This document shows positions 6,928-16,287 of a DNA stretch of 61,819 nt, in pieces (within the stretch, counting starts at the first letter, position 1; every line of letters begins with the position of its first letter). Source of the stretch: Alphaproteobacteria bacterium UBA6411 (GTDB lineage Bacteria; Pseudomonadota; Alphaproteobacteria; CAAGCB01; CAG-977); NCBI GenBank assembly GCA_002438565.1, contig DJPN01000024.1, positions 16,854-78,672 on the forward strand, in the 5' to 3' direction. Under the pieces are notes generated by a model, which saw only the letters and a program-made list of their open reading frames with translations, had not been told where the DNA came from and searched no databases. A program made the position numbers and the translations under genes.

Positions 6928-9900
6928 TCATTCAACCAACGATGTGATGTCCGCGACTTTCGCCGCTTCCGTCCACAGCAGGAAACAGCGGATTTTCTTT
7001 GCGGGATAAATCCGCGCCAAAACCGATTTGTACGCCCGCATTTGTTCGACATACTGCGCGGGCGTTTTTTCGATGCCGTCGGGAATCGCGCGGTTGCTTT
7101 TGTAATCGACAATCAAGACTTCCGTTTCCGACACCGCCAGCCGGTCGATTTGCCCGCTGACGACGCGGTCGCCGACAACGCCCGACACGGGGACTTCCGC
7201 CAAGGCGTTCGGCGTGAACAGCGGAAAAAATTCGGGGTTTGCCAGCACGCTTAACACTTTTTCGACGGCGGCTTCCCCGTCCTCCATCGGGTTGAGGGAC
7301 AGGAACTTTTCAGCCGCCGTTTTGCGTTTTTCGGGCGGATAGGACGGCAGGATTTCCAGCAGTTTGTGAATGAAAGTCCCGCGTTTTCGCGCCTGCAGCC
7401 TGTTTTCGGATAACGGCGAAGCGTAAACGGTTTCCTCGCCCTCGGGTTTCGAGGGGACAAGCGGTTTCGGCGGCGTCGGTTCGGCGGGCGGCGTGGTTTT
7501 GTATGCCCAGTTCGGCAAAGGCGCGGCTGTTTTTGTCTCTTTCGCCGTTTCGGCGGTTTGCGCGGCTTCGGCGGGAACGAACAGCGTTTTCGAGGGCAGG
7601 GAGTCGGCGATTAAGTCGTACCAGTTGTTTTCCGGCGTTTTTTTGTTGTCCCAGCCCGTGACGTACAGTCTGTCCGCCGCGCGGGTCAAAGCGACGTACA
7701 GCAATCGGCGGTATTCGCGCGCATCGGCGGCTTTCAGTTTTTCGATTTCGGCGGCGGCTTCGGCGTTGCGCAGGTCGGCTTTGGGAATCCAGACGGGCGC
7801 GCCGTTTTCCAGCCACACCGTTTTCGGGGCGAAGAATTTCTTTTGCCGCGTGTCGGGCAGGAAAACAATCGGGGCTTCCAACCCTTTGGACGCGTGAACG
7901 GTCATAATCCGCACGGCGTCCAAAGTCTGTTCTGGGTCGCGTTTGATTTCAACGTCGTTCGCGCGCAAATCCCGCAAAAACAGCTGCAGGGACGGCGTAT
8001 TCGCGCGGTCGTAATCCAGCGCCAGATTCATAAACTCCTCCAGCGCGTCAAGGGCTTGCACGCCCAAGCGGCGGACGAACGCCTTTTGCCTGCCCAGCCG
8101 CCCCAGAACATGGGCGTAAAGCTCGAACGGGCGCATGGTGTCCACGCGGTTCAACAGGTCGGACAAAAACGCGTACGCTTTGCCAAGCGGCGTTTCGGGC
8201 TTGTCCGCATAAGCTTTCAGCCGGTCGAACAGGGATTGCCTGCCGCGCCCGTACGCCAAAACGAACAGGTCGTTTTCCGACACGCCGTCCAAATCGGGCA
8301 AAGCGCGGTCGGATTCGGGCAAATCGTCAGGGGATATGCCGCACAAAGGCGACCGCAAAACCGTCGCCAGAGCCAAATCGTCCTGCGGCATCAGCAGAAA
8401 ATCGCCCAAGACCATTAAATCCTTGACCGCGATGTGGGACGTGATTTTCAGCCTGTCCGCGCCCGAAACGGGAACGTTGCGCGATTTCAGTTCGCGCGTC
8501 AGGCAATCAATAAAGCTGTTTCTGCGCCGCACCAAAACCAGAATGTCGCCCGCCGTTATCGGCTTGCCCGACGGCAGGCGTTCTTTGTTTTGAATCATAT
8601 CGGCGATTTTGGCGGCGATTTTTGCCGCCGTGCGCGCCATGGGGGACGATTCCGTTTTGCGGGTTTCGACGGGTTTGGTGTAAACGGCTTGCGCGTCGCC
8701 CTGTTCGGGCTGTTCGACGTCCCAGATTTCGACCAGACCGCCCGCTTTTTTACGCCAAGCGATATGCGTCGCGTCGTCGTTTCCGTCAACCACGCCGTCG
8801 GCGGCAAGGGGATTTTGCAAAACGTCGTTGACGGCTTCGATAACGGCGGGCGACGAACGGAAAGAAATTGTCATCGGCACGTCGTTCCAAAGCTGTTCGG
8901 CGTTCAGCACTTTATCCTTGAAAAAGCGGTGCATTTTTTCGAATTCTTCGGGAACCGCGCCTTGAAAGCTGAAAATCGACTGCTTTTGATCGCCCACGGC
9001 GAACAAAGTGCGGTGCGCTTTGTTTGCGGTTTCGCCCGCGAAAAACTCGTCCGCCAAAGCTTTGACGATGCGCCATTGAAGCGGGCTGGTGTCCTGCGCT
9101 TCGTCGATTAAAATGTGGTCGATTCCGCCGTCCAGCTTGAACAGAACCCACGCCGCCGCGCCCGATTTTTCCAACAGGTCAAGCGCGGCCGCAATCAAAT
9201 CGTCATAGTCCAAAACGGCGCGCGCGGCTTTCAAATCGGCGTATTTTTGCGTGATTGCCGCGCCGATTTGCAGCAAAGCCAAAGAAACCCGCATCGACGC
9301 GACCGAGCGCAGACGCTGTTTCAGCTTTGCCGCCCGCAAAGCTTCTGTTTGAAGCATCGGGTCGGCCGCCGCCGTGTCTTTGTGCGCCAAAGCTTTGCGC
9401 GGTTCACCCGTTTTGGTCAAAAACACGTTCAGATAGGTGTCCAAAACCGCGCGTCCGATAACGAAATCGGCGATGATTGCCGCGTTTTTGATGTCGGTCG
9501 CGCCTTTGCCGCGTCCCAGAATCAAGGCGGCTTGGCGCAAGTCGGCTTCGCGCGTTTCGCTTAAAGTGCAAAAGTCGGCGATAAGGCTGTCTTCGGTCGC
9601 GTTTTCGGGCAAATCGAAAGCTTGTTCATAGGCAAGCCGTGCGGATGCCGCCGTCGGATGCGTTTCGGCAAAGGCGCGCAGACGGGGCAGGCGGACGGCA
9701 AGCTCTTTCATCGAATCCAGAAATCCCTGTTCGTTCGTCGTCAGCGTAACGGTTTGCAATACATCGGCGAAATCGGGATTGCTCAAAACGCTTTCCTGCG
9801 CGTCGGCAATCAGCTTTGCGGCGCTTGGTTCGTCCAAAACGTCGAATTGCGGGGAAACGCCCGCCTCCAGCGGGAAACGCTTCAATAGGGATTGACAAAA

Positions 9901-10266
9901 CGAGTGAAGCGTCAGAATCTTCAAGCCCCCCGCCGTGTCCAGCAATTCGGCGAACAGGCGGCGCGCGGTTTCTTTTTTGGCGGCATTGGCGCCCAAAGCG
10001 GTCAGTTCTTTGTCCAAATCGGCGTCGCTTGCCGTTGCCCATTTCGCCAGACGCGCGGCGATGCGGTTGTACATTTCCGCCGCCGCCGTGCGCGTAAAGG
10101 TCAGACACAAAATCCGTTCGGGCTTCGCGCCCGCCAGCAGCAAGTTCAAAACGCGGTCGGACAGCACTTTCGTTTTGCCCGAACCCGCCGAAGCCGCCAC
10201 CCACGCCGACGCGGTCGGGTCGGACGCTTTGCGCTGGATTTCGTTCGGGTCAATCGTCGCCGTCAT
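6928..10266 (-). CDS. addA: AddA helicase-nuclease subunit (double-strand break repair)
   Basis: This 1112-residue UvrD-like protein starts with Walker A AASAGSGKT near residue 27 and has DDLIAAALDLL and IDEAQDTSPLQW (motif II), VGDQKQSIFSFQGA (motif III) and YVALTRAADRLYVTGW (motif VI). A C-terminal RecB-type nuclease follows, with GTFIHKLLE, SGQIDRLAV and IVDYKSNR carrying the PD-(D/E)xK residues. With AddB it resects double-strand breaks for RecA loading. The ATG at 10266 was chosen because GGAGAA precedes it; it overlaps the addB stop by 17 bases. The frame also opens at 10305. Confidence 0.95.
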   Translation of the reverse strand: MTATIDPNEIQRKASDPTASAWVAASAGSGKTKVLSDRVLNLLLAGAKPERILCLTFTRTAAAEMYNRIAARLAKWATASDADLDKELTALGANAAKKETARRLFAELLDTAGGLKILTLHSFCQSLLKRFPLEAGVSPQFDVLDEPSAAKLIADAQESVLSNPDFADVLQTVTLTTNEQGFLDSMKELAVRLPRLRAFAETHPTAASARLAYEQAFDLPENATEDSLIADFCTLSETREADLRQAALILGRGKGATDIKNAAIIADFVIGRAVLDTYLNVFLTKTGEPRKALAHKDTAAADPMLQTEALRAAKLKQRLRSVASMRVSLALLQIGAAITQKYADLKAARAVLDYDDLIAAALDLLEKSGAAAWVLFKLDGGIDHILIDEAQDTSPLQWRIVKALADEFFAGETANKAHRTLFAVGDQKQSIFSFQGAVPEEFEKMHRFFKDKVLNAEQLWNDVPMTISFRSSPAVIEAVNDVLQNPLAADGVVDGNDDATHIAWRKKAGGLVEIWDVEQPEQGDAQAVYTKPVETRKTESSPMARTAAKIAAKIADMIQNKERLPSGKPITAGDILVLVRRRNSFIDCLTRELKSRNVPVSGADRLKITSHIAVKDLMVLGDFLLMPQDDLALATVLRSPLCGISPDDLPESDRALPDLDGVSENDLFVLAYGRGRQSLFDRLKAYADKPETPLGKAYAFLSDLLNRVDTMRPFELYAHVLGRLGRQKAFVRRLGVQALDALEEFMNLALDYDRANTPSLQLFLRDLRANDVEIKRDPEQTLDAVRIMTVHASKGLEAPIVFLPDTRQKKFFAPKTVWLENGAPVWIPKADLRNAEAAAEIEKLKAADAREYRRLLYVALTRAADRLYVTGWDNKKTPENNWYDLIADSLPSKTLFVPAEAAQTAETAKETKTAAPLPNWAYKTTPPAEPTPPKPLVPSKPEGEETVYASPLSENRLQARKRGTFIHKLLEILPSYPPEKRKTAAEKFLSLNPMEDGEAAVEKVLSVLANPEFFPLFTPNALAEVPVSGVVGDRVVSGQIDRLAVSETEVLIVDYKSNRAIPDGIEKTPAQYVEQMRAYKSVLARIYPAKKIRCFLLWTEAAKVADITSLVE

Positions 10267-13162
10267 CGTCGTTCTCCGTTTCTTCGCGGGTCGCCCATTC
10301 GTCAAACCGCGCCAAGTGGTCGTAGTCGTTGTACTTTTGCGAAACGCTGGTGTCGGGCGTCGGCAAATAGGGCGTTTCGGGATTGTCGAACGCTTCTATC
10401 GCCGCGGTCAGCCGTTCCAAAGCCGCGGCGGTCAGTTCGTCCGCGTCGGCGGAGATTTTAAGGGTTTTTCCGCCGTCGCTTTCCCCGCGCAAACGCCAGT
10501 ATTCCAATGTCTTGACTTCGCCCTGCGGCAGGTTTGCAAAGCCATGGCGTCGGATGATTTCGGCTTCCAAAGGCAGCTGGGGCGAATAGCCTGCCAAAAC
10601 GGATTTTTCCGTCGGCAAAGTTCCCGTTTTATAGTCGATAATCGAAATCGAGCCGTCTTTCAGCACGTCGATTCTGTCCGCGCGTCCCGTCAGGGTGAAA
10701 TCCCCGCCTTTCATCGGCAGGACGGCTTGCCCCGTTTGTTCGGGGTAAATGCGGCGGATTGAGGCAATGCGTTCGCGCTGTCGGGCAAGAAACCATTTCA
10801 GCGCTTCGAACACGCGCGGCTTCCAAAACGCGGCGGCGGTGATTGAAAAGTTCAATTCGGCAATCGCCTGTTCGCCGATTTCAAACAGCTCGGATTCGGC
10901 GTTCGGCGGAATCGAATCGGGATATTTCGTGCAGAACAGTTCGACCGCTTTGTGCAAAGCCGACCCGAAATCCGCGGCGTTCAGCTGCAAATCGATATCG
11001 TCCAGCGGCTTTAAGCCCAAGATATGGCGCGCGTAAATCGAATACGGGTCGCGGAACAGCGTTTCGATTTGCGTGACCGACAAAGTGCGCGGGCGCGCCG
11101 CAACGGGCGGGCAGGGGCGCGGCGGCTGAAAGGCGACGGTTTCGTTCGGCGTGTCCAGCTGTTTGCTCCACGCCTGCTTTGTTCCCCTTTCCCACTTCAA
11201 GCCCGACGCGTTCAGCACGGCGTCCAGCCGCATCAGCCAGCGCGACGGCACGGTCGGCGTTCCGCCGCTTTTCAGCGAACGGGTCAAGAGGACTTTCGGC
11301 GCGCAGAACGCCTGACAGAAATCATGCGCGGACAGCGCAATCTTGCGTTCGGGCATTGGCATCGCGCATTCGGCGCGCATGGGACGGCTGAGCCACGGGT
11401 CGGCTTCAATCGTTTTCGGCCACGTTCCTTCGTTCAGCCCGCCCAAAATCAGCACGTCGGGGCGAATTAGGCGCGCCTCCATCGTTCCCAGAATATCCAG
11501 CCGCGGGTGCATGCCGAATTTCGGACGCACCAAAGCCCCGCCCGCCAGCAAAGTAAACATCGCCAGATAATCCGCTGGCGGCATGTCGTCGGCAAGGTCC
11601 GCGTTTTCCTGCAAATCGGCAATCAAGTTCAGCGCGGCTTCGCCCGCGTCGCCGACCCAAAGCCTGTCCGCGCCGCTGCGGTCGTCCGACTGCGCCAGTG
11701 CTTCGGCGGCTTTCAAATGCGCGGTCAGATATTGCGTGAACGGGTGCGGTTCTTTGCTTTGCATCAGCGCCGTAAAATCGCTCAAACAATCGGCAATCGT
11801 CTGCACGAACGCCGCATCCGCCGCCGATTTCAGCAGTCCGTCGAACCCGTCGCCGGGGCGTTTCCCGCGCAAAGCGGTCAATTCCAAAGCGCGCACCCGC
11901 GGGCGGAAGCTGCCGTATTTCATGCCGCCCGCCGCCAAAGGATGCTTCAGACACGCCAGCAAATCGAACGGCGCGGCGTTGCTAAGTCCGACTTGCCCGA
12001 CCAGATTCAGAAAAATCCCCAGCGGCGTCAAGGACAGCGGCACGCCCGCCGAATCGTCCATGGACACGCCCCAGCGGTTCATTTCGGCAACGACTCTGCG
12101 CGCCAAAGAACGGTCTGGCGTAATCAAAGCCGCCGTTTTTTCGGGCGTTTCCAACGTTTCGCGCAATGCTAAAGCAATAACCAGAGCTTCTTCTTGCGGG
12201 GTGGCGCAGTCGATGCGTTCAATGCCCGCCAAAGCGTCCGCCGCAAACGGCTTCGCGCTTTGCCATTTGTCGGTTGTCGCGGCGGGGCGCATGGCTTCGC
12301 AAATCAGACGCAGGCGTTCGGAATCGGGGGCTTTTTGCCCGTATTCCTTGACATCGGCGCGCGTGATGTTCATGCGTTCCAACAGCCGTTTCAAGTGGTA
12401 TTGCGGGTGTGACGGTTCAACGGCGGCGAAAGTTTCTTCGTCTGAAATCAAATCCAGCCCCGGCAGAATCACCGTGCCGTTCGGCAGGGAGGCTATCGCG
12501 TCCAGCAGCATCGCCGTCGCGGGCTGAGAGCCCGTCGAACCAGCCGCTATAATCGGGTGGGGCGGCGGATTGCCGCGCCAGTAATCCGCTTGGGCTTTGA
12601 ACAGGCGGACTTGGCGGTCGGCGGCGTCGATAACGCCTTCTTCCTTTAAAATTTCGGGCCACATCGCCGTGATGATTTCCAGAAACTTCAGCGTTTCCTG
12701 CCAATGCGCGGCGAACGTGTCGGGGACAAGGTTTCGCAGCAGCGACAAATCCGTCTGCTCAATCGTGCTTTCGTCCAGAAAAGCCGCCAGAGCGTCCGCC
12801 AGCTGCAAAGCTTTTTCAGCCGAAAGGTCGTCGGGCTGTTTTTGCTTGACCAGTTTTGCCAGCAGCAAACGGCGGCGCAGGGGCGAAATCGCGGGGGGAA
12901 TGTCCTCCGCGCCCGCAACGCTTAAAGACGTAACGGTTTCGTTGCTGTCCAGTGATCCGAACGGAATCATTTTCGGCAGCAGCAGGGGCGTTCCCGCGCT
13001 TTGCCGCAAAAACGCGTCGCGCATTGTTTTGCACGCGCGGCGGGTGGGCAGAAACAGCGTGATTTGCGCCAGTTCTTCAGGACTGTTCGTTTTCATCAAT
13101 TCGGCGGCAAGCGTGTCCGAAAAACAAAGCGTCGGGGAAATGGTGAAAACGTTTTTCGTCAT
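10250..13162 (-). CDS. addB: AddB subunit of the AddAB helicase-nuclease
   Basis: This 970-residue partner of AddA is of the alphaproteobacterial type. The N-terminus (TLFLPTRRACKTMRDAF) is the degenerate helicase region. The C-terminus holds the nuclease motif TGRADRIDVLKDG and SIIDYKTGTLPT with QLPLEA downstream. I do not see the four-Cys iron-sulfur arrangement of the Bacillus AddB, which fits the alphaproteobacterial version. One base separates its start from the murU stop, and its end overlaps addA, so the four genes to amgK form one run. Confidence 0.93.
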   Translation of the reverse strand: MTKNVFTISPTLCFSDTLAAELMKTNSPEELAQITLFLPTRRACKTMRDAFLRQSAGTPLLLPKMIPFGSLDSNETVTSLSVAGAEDIPPAISPLRRRLLLAKLVKQKQPDDLSAEKALQLADALAAFLDESTIEQTDLSLLRNLVPDTFAAHWQETLKFLEIITAMWPEILKEEGVIDAADRQVRLFKAQADYWRGNPPPHPIIAAGSTGSQPATAMLLDAIASLPNGTVILPGLDLISDEETFAAVEPSHPQYHLKRLLERMNITRADVKEYGQKAPDSERLRLICEAMRPAATTDKWQSAKPFAADALAGIERIDCATPQEEALVIALALRETLETPEKTAALITPDRSLARRVVAEMNRWGVSMDDSAGVPLSLTPLGIFLNLVGQVGLSNAAPFDLLACLKHPLAAGGMKYGSFRPRVRALELTALRGKRPGDGFDGLLKSAADAAFVQTIADCLSDFTALMQSKEPHPFTQYLTAHLKAAEALAQSDDRSGADRLWVGDAGEAALNLIADLQENADLADDMPPADYLAMFTLLAGGALVRPKFGMHPRLDILGTMEARLIRPDVLILGGLNEGTWPKTIEADPWLSRPMRAECAMPMPERKIALSAHDFCQAFCAPKVLLTRSLKSGGTPTVPSRWLMRLDAVLNASGLKWERGTKQAWSKQLDTPNETVAFQPPRPCPPVAARPRTLSVTQIETLFRDPYSIYARHILGLKPLDDIDLQLNAADFGSALHKAVELFCTKYPDSIPPNAESELFEIGEQAIAELNFSITAAAFWKPRVFEALKWFLARQRERIASIRRIYPEQTGQAVLPMKGGDFTLTGRADRIDVLKDGSISIIDYKTGTLPTEKSVLAGYSPQLPLEAEIIRRHGFANLPQGEVKTLEYWRLRGESDGGKTLKISADADELTAAALERLTAAIEAFDNPETPYLPTPDTSVSQKYNDYDHLARFDEWATREETENDDDGDD

Positions 13163-13163
13163 G

Positions 13164-13871
13164 TTATTTCAAAGCCTTTTCAGCGATTTTTAATGCTTCT
13201 GGCGTGCCGACGTGATACCAGTCGCCGTCCAGAACAACGGCGGCGAGTTTGCCCGCTTTTTCCGCTTTGTCATACAAAACGTTCAGCGAAAATTTGCCGT
13301 CGGGGGTGTTGTCGAACAGGCTTTTTTTCAAAATCTGCGCGCCCGCGAAAACGTACGGAGCGGTCGTGCCCGCGGCTTTGCGGTGCGGTTTGCCCTGTCC
13401 GTCCAGCAAATAATCGCCCGTGCCGTCGTGACCGAAAACATGCGTCATCGGCACCAATAACAGCAAAGCGTCCGTTGTGTCGGGCTTCCACGCCTGTTCC
13501 AAAGCCTGCAAGGCGGGCGTGCCGTTTTCCGTCCACGCGGGGTCGGCGTTTAAAACAAAAAACGCGTCGTCTTTCAGCAACGGCAGGGCTTTTTTGACGC
13601 CGCCGCCCGTTTCAAGGGCGGATTCTTCGTCCGAATAAACGAAATTCAAATCCGAACGTTTGGCAAAATTCGCTTTGATTTTGCCGCCCAGATAGCACAC
13701 GTTGACCACGCAGTCGCGAATTCCGTGCGCCGCGATTTTGTCCGCGATGCGGTCGATGAGCGTTCTGCCGTTGACGGCAATCAGCGGTTTGGGCAAAGCG
13801 TCGGTCAGTTCGCGCATGCGCGTGCCGCGTCCCGCCGCCAAAATCATGGCTTTGTTTATTTTTGCAGACAT
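13164..13871 (-). CDS. murU: MurU-like N-acetylmuramate-1-phosphate uridylyltransferase
   Basis: This 235-residue nucleotidyltransferase begins with the nucleotide-binding signature LAAGRGTRMRELTDALPKPL (residues 11-30), followed by a Rossmann-like sugar-nucleotide fold (FFVLNADPAW; DGDWYHVGTPEAL at the end). Next to an AmgK-like kinase, this points to the MurU route that turns MurNAc-1-phosphate into UDP-MurNAc during peptidoglycan recycling and by-passes fosfomycin-sensitive synthesis. By fold alone it could be a mannose-1-phosphate guanylyltransferase. The start at 13871 overlaps the amgK end by 16 bases; an alternative ATG lies at 13847. Confidence 0.82.
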   Translation of the reverse strand: MSAKINKAMILAAGRGTRMRELTDALPKPLIAVNGRTLIDRIADKIAAHGIRDCVVNVCYLGGKIKANFAKRSDLNFVYSDEESALETGGGVKKALPLLKDDAFFVLNADPAWTENGTPALQALEQAWKPDTTDALLLLVPMTHVFGHDGTGDYLLDGQGKPHRKAAGTTAPYVFAGAQILKKSLFDNTPDGKFSLNVLYDKAEKAGKLAAVVLDGDWYHVGTPEALKIAEKALK

Positions 13872-14872
13872 TGGGGGATTCCTCGGAATTCGGCGGGAAC
13901 GTTCTTGTCAAACCACAGGCGCAGTTTCGCCAAAGCGGGATGCTCCAAAGCGCGCTCCAGCAACCGCCACAGACGCGGCAGGTGCTGTAAATAAACGGGC
14001 TTGCCGTCGCGCACGCACAGACGCACGAAAATTCCCAGCACTTTGGCGTGCCGTTGTGCCGCCAAAATCGCCCAAGAGGTCAAAAATTCCTCTTTATCCG
14101 GCAGTTTGTCCGCCATGGCGGCGATGTAGCGGTCTTGCATTTCTTTGAACAAATCGGGACGAATGTCGCGCCGCGCGTCTTCCAGCAAGGACATGATGTC
14201 ATAGGTGACCGCGCCCGCCAAAGCGTCTTGGAAATCCAGCAGGCCGCAGGCTTGCAGTCCCGTTTTGCCGTCCAGAATCATCAGATTGTCGACGTGGTAG
14301 TCGCGCAAAACAATGGTTTTCGGCATTTTTTGAACCAAGGGGAAGACTTCCTGCCATAACAGCGCGTATTCGTCGGCGGCGGTTTTATCGGTTTCGTGTC
14401 CGAACGCCGCGGGCATGAACCAGTCGGGAAACAGCATCGCTTCGCGCAGCAAAGCGTCGTCGTCGTAGGGCGGCAATCCTTCGGGAACGGCCGTTTCTTC
14501 GTCCAATTTGTGCAAATCAATCAGCAAATCGGTCGCCAGAGTGTACAACGCGCGTTCGTCTTCGCCTTTTTTCAGCAATCGGGTATAAGTCGCGTCGCCG
14601 AAATCCTCCAACAGGACAAAACCGTTTTCCTCGTCTGCGGCGTAAACGTGCGGCGCGCTGTAGCCCAGCTTTTCCAGGTGGCGTGCGACTTTCAAAAACG
14701 GACGGACGTTTTCCATCGGGGGCGGCGCGTCCATCAAAACGCGGCTTTCGTCCAAACGGGTCAGCCGGTCGTAATGGCGGAAAGACGCGTCCGCCGCCAG
14801 CAAACGGCGATTGCCGTCGTCCCAGCCGTTTTGCTTTAAAAAGCCGTTTAACAATTCCAATCTGTCCGCCAT
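13856..14872 (-). CDS. amgK: AmgK-like anomeric cell-wall sugar kinase
   Basis: This 338-residue phosphotransferase of the APH/choline kinase fold has the catalytic loop LRDYHVDNLMIL and the metal motif LLDFQDALAG. The N-terminal lobe contains DASFRHYDRL and FVLLEDFGDATY. AmgK phosphorylates the anomeric carbon of MurNAc or GlcNAc, feeding MurU, which is encoded directly downstream. The gene was long annotated as an aminoglycoside phosphotransferase in alphaproteobacteria; the neighbour makes that unlikely. It is coupled to tsaE by a one-base TAATG overlap. Confidence 0.85.
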   Translation of the reverse strand: MADRLELLNGFLKQNGWDDGNRRLLAADASFRHYDRLTRLDESRVLMDAPPPMENVRPFLKVARHLEKLGYSAPHVYAADEENGFVLLEDFGDATYTRLLKKGEDERALYTLATDLLIDLHKLDEETAVPEGLPPYDDDALLREAMLFPDWFMPAAFGHETDKTAADEYALLWQEVFPLVQKMPKTIVLRDYHVDNLMILDGKTGLQACGLLDFQDALAGAVTYDIMSLLEDARRDIRPDLFKEMQDRYIAAMADKLPDKEEFLTSWAILAAQRHAKVLGIFVRLCVRDGKPVYLQHLPRLWRLLERALEHPALAKLRLWFDKNVPAEFRGIPQCLQK

Positions 14873-15324
14873 TATAAATTCTCCACTCTTTTATTCCATC
14901 CGTCGCCGTGCGGGATTAAAGCGACGCGGCGCGTGTCGGGCGCATCGTCCGACGTGATTCGGATTTCCAGTCTGTTGCGCGGGAAAAGCCGTTCCGCCCG
15001 TTCCGGCCATTCAATCAAGGATATGCCGTCGCTCAGCGCTTCCTCGAACCCCAGTTCATACACTTCGTCGGGCTGTTTCAGACGGTATAAATCAAAGTGC
15101 CAAACCGTTCCTTTGTCCGTGTCGTACAGCTGAACCAAAGTAAACGTGGGACTGGGGACGTCCTCGTCGGGCGAAGTCAAAGCCTGTACGAACGCGCGGG
15201 AAAACACGGTTTTTCCCATGCCCAAATCGCCGTACAGCAAAATCACGTCGCGCGGCTTTGCCAAAGCCGCCAGTTTGCGGGCAAGGGATTCCATTCCCGC
15301 TTGATTTACGATGGTTTCAATCAT
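14872..15324 (-). CDS. tsaE: TsaE ATPase of the tRNA t6A complex
   Basis: This 150-residue P-loop protein has LLYGDLGMGKTVFSRAF as Walker A, SPTFTLVQLYD, and HFDLYRLKQPDEVYELGFEE, all typical of TsaE. It works with TsaB and TsaD to place threonylcarbamoyl on A37 of ANN-decoding tRNAs. Overlaps of one base on both sides (TAATG) couple it to the upstream nuclease-like gene and to amgK. Confidence 0.93.
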   Translation of the reverse strand: MIETIVNQAGMESLARKLAALAKPRDVILLYGDLGMGKTVFSRAFVQALTSPDEDVPSPTFTLVQLYDTDKGTVWHFDLYRLKQPDEVYELGFEEALSDGISLIEWPERAERLFPRNRLEIRITSDDAPDTRRVALIPHGDGWNKRVENL

Positions 15325-16187
15325 TACAGGTTGTCAAAAATGGATTTGCGTTTTTTTGTCGGAAGCGAAACTTTGGGGACTTGGATTTTGGAAGCGCGCT
15401 CTTGAATCTGCCGCTGTTGAGCCTGCCATTCCCACGGGGTTTGGAATTGTCCTTCCCACAATCCCGCTTTGTTTTGCCGCGCTTTTTGTTCATAGGGGAC
15501 ATAAATCGGCGTGATGTTCGGCAAAGCAATGGCCCAACCGGCTTCAACCATGACGGCTCCCAAATCGAACGATGAAACCGAACAGGCCGCCATCAGTTCG
15601 CCTTGGTTGTTTTGGTTCATGATTTTGCACGATACGGAATCGGAACCGATGATTTCCTGCAGCCTGCGCGCGGAAACATAGCCGCAGTCATAGGCGCGGT
15701 TGTGCGCGTCCGTGCAGCTTTGTCCCGCAACGGGGGCGGCGATGCCGTACAGTCGAACCGGCATGCCGTTGACGACGAATCTGTCGCCCGCCAGAATTTT
15801 TGAAACGTTTCCCTGCAAAACGGGCTGAGCCGCCTGTTGCGGCATGCCCGTTTGCGGATTGACGGGTTGGGACGGCAAAGCGGGCTGGGCTTCCTCCGCG
15901 GTTTTGCCTTTGTTTGTGAAAAGAGCCGTTACGTTTTCAACCATATTGCTGCCCGAAACCAGCAAAACCATGCCGCCTATCAGCGCGGCAACCAGTCCCA
16001 GCGTTGCAAAACACCCCAGAAATTTCCACAAATTGCGGGTGAACAGAAACAAAACGATGACGCAAACAACGATGATTGCTCCGCCGACCAGCAAATCCGC
16101 CGGATTGGGGCTTTGAAATTTCAAACTGCCGATATAAGATCCGACCATCGCCAAAAAAAACAGGCCGGCGCGAAATAAGAATTGCAT
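15324..16187 (-). CDS. Membrane-anchored thermonuclease (SNase)-like protein
   Basis: This 287-residue protein has three membrane segments in the first ~95 residues, a linker rich in Pro and Gln, and a C-terminal domain resembling staphylococcal nuclease (ILAGDRFVVNGMPVRLYGI; AMVEAGWAIALP; ARQNKAGLWEG). The active-site Arg/Asp/Glu set of true nucleases is not all obvious: the 'R-L-x-G-I' start has APVAGQ where DTPE is usual. It may therefore bind rather than cleave. The ATG at 16187 follows AAGGGA; a TTG at 16205 is the alternative. It overlaps tsaE by one base, so it is the first gene of that operon. Confidence 0.68.
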   Translation of the reverse strand: MQFLFRAGLFFLAMVGSYIGSLKFQSPNPADLLVGGAIIVVCVIVLFLFTRNLWKFLGCFATLGLVAALIGGMVLLVSGSNMVENVTALFTNKGKTAEEAQPALPSQPVNPQTGMPQQAAQPVLQGNVSKILAGDRFVVNGMPVRLYGIAAPVAGQSCTDAHNRAYDCGYVSARRLQEIIGSDSVSCKIMNQNNQGELMAACSVSSFDLGAVMVEAGWAIALPNITPIYVPYEQKARQNKAGLWEGQFQTPWEWQAQQRQIQERASKIQVPKVSLPTKKRKSIFDNL

Positions 16188-16238
16188 AACGGGATTCCCT
16201 TGCAAGGAAAATAAAAAACTCTTTGCTCATTAAAGAAA

Positions 16239-16269
16239 AAGCCGCGGCTAAAGTCAATAACCGCGGCTT
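16239..16269 (-). terminator. Intrinsic terminator of the basic-protein gene
   Basis: CCGCGG arms (AGCCGCGG 16240-16247 and CCGCGGCT 16261-16268) with a 13-base loop. On the minus strand a T-rich tract (TTTTTCTTT) follows, ending the gene at 16288-17001. Confidence 0.75.
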
Positions 16270-16287
16270 GTTTTTTTGGAAAAAGTT

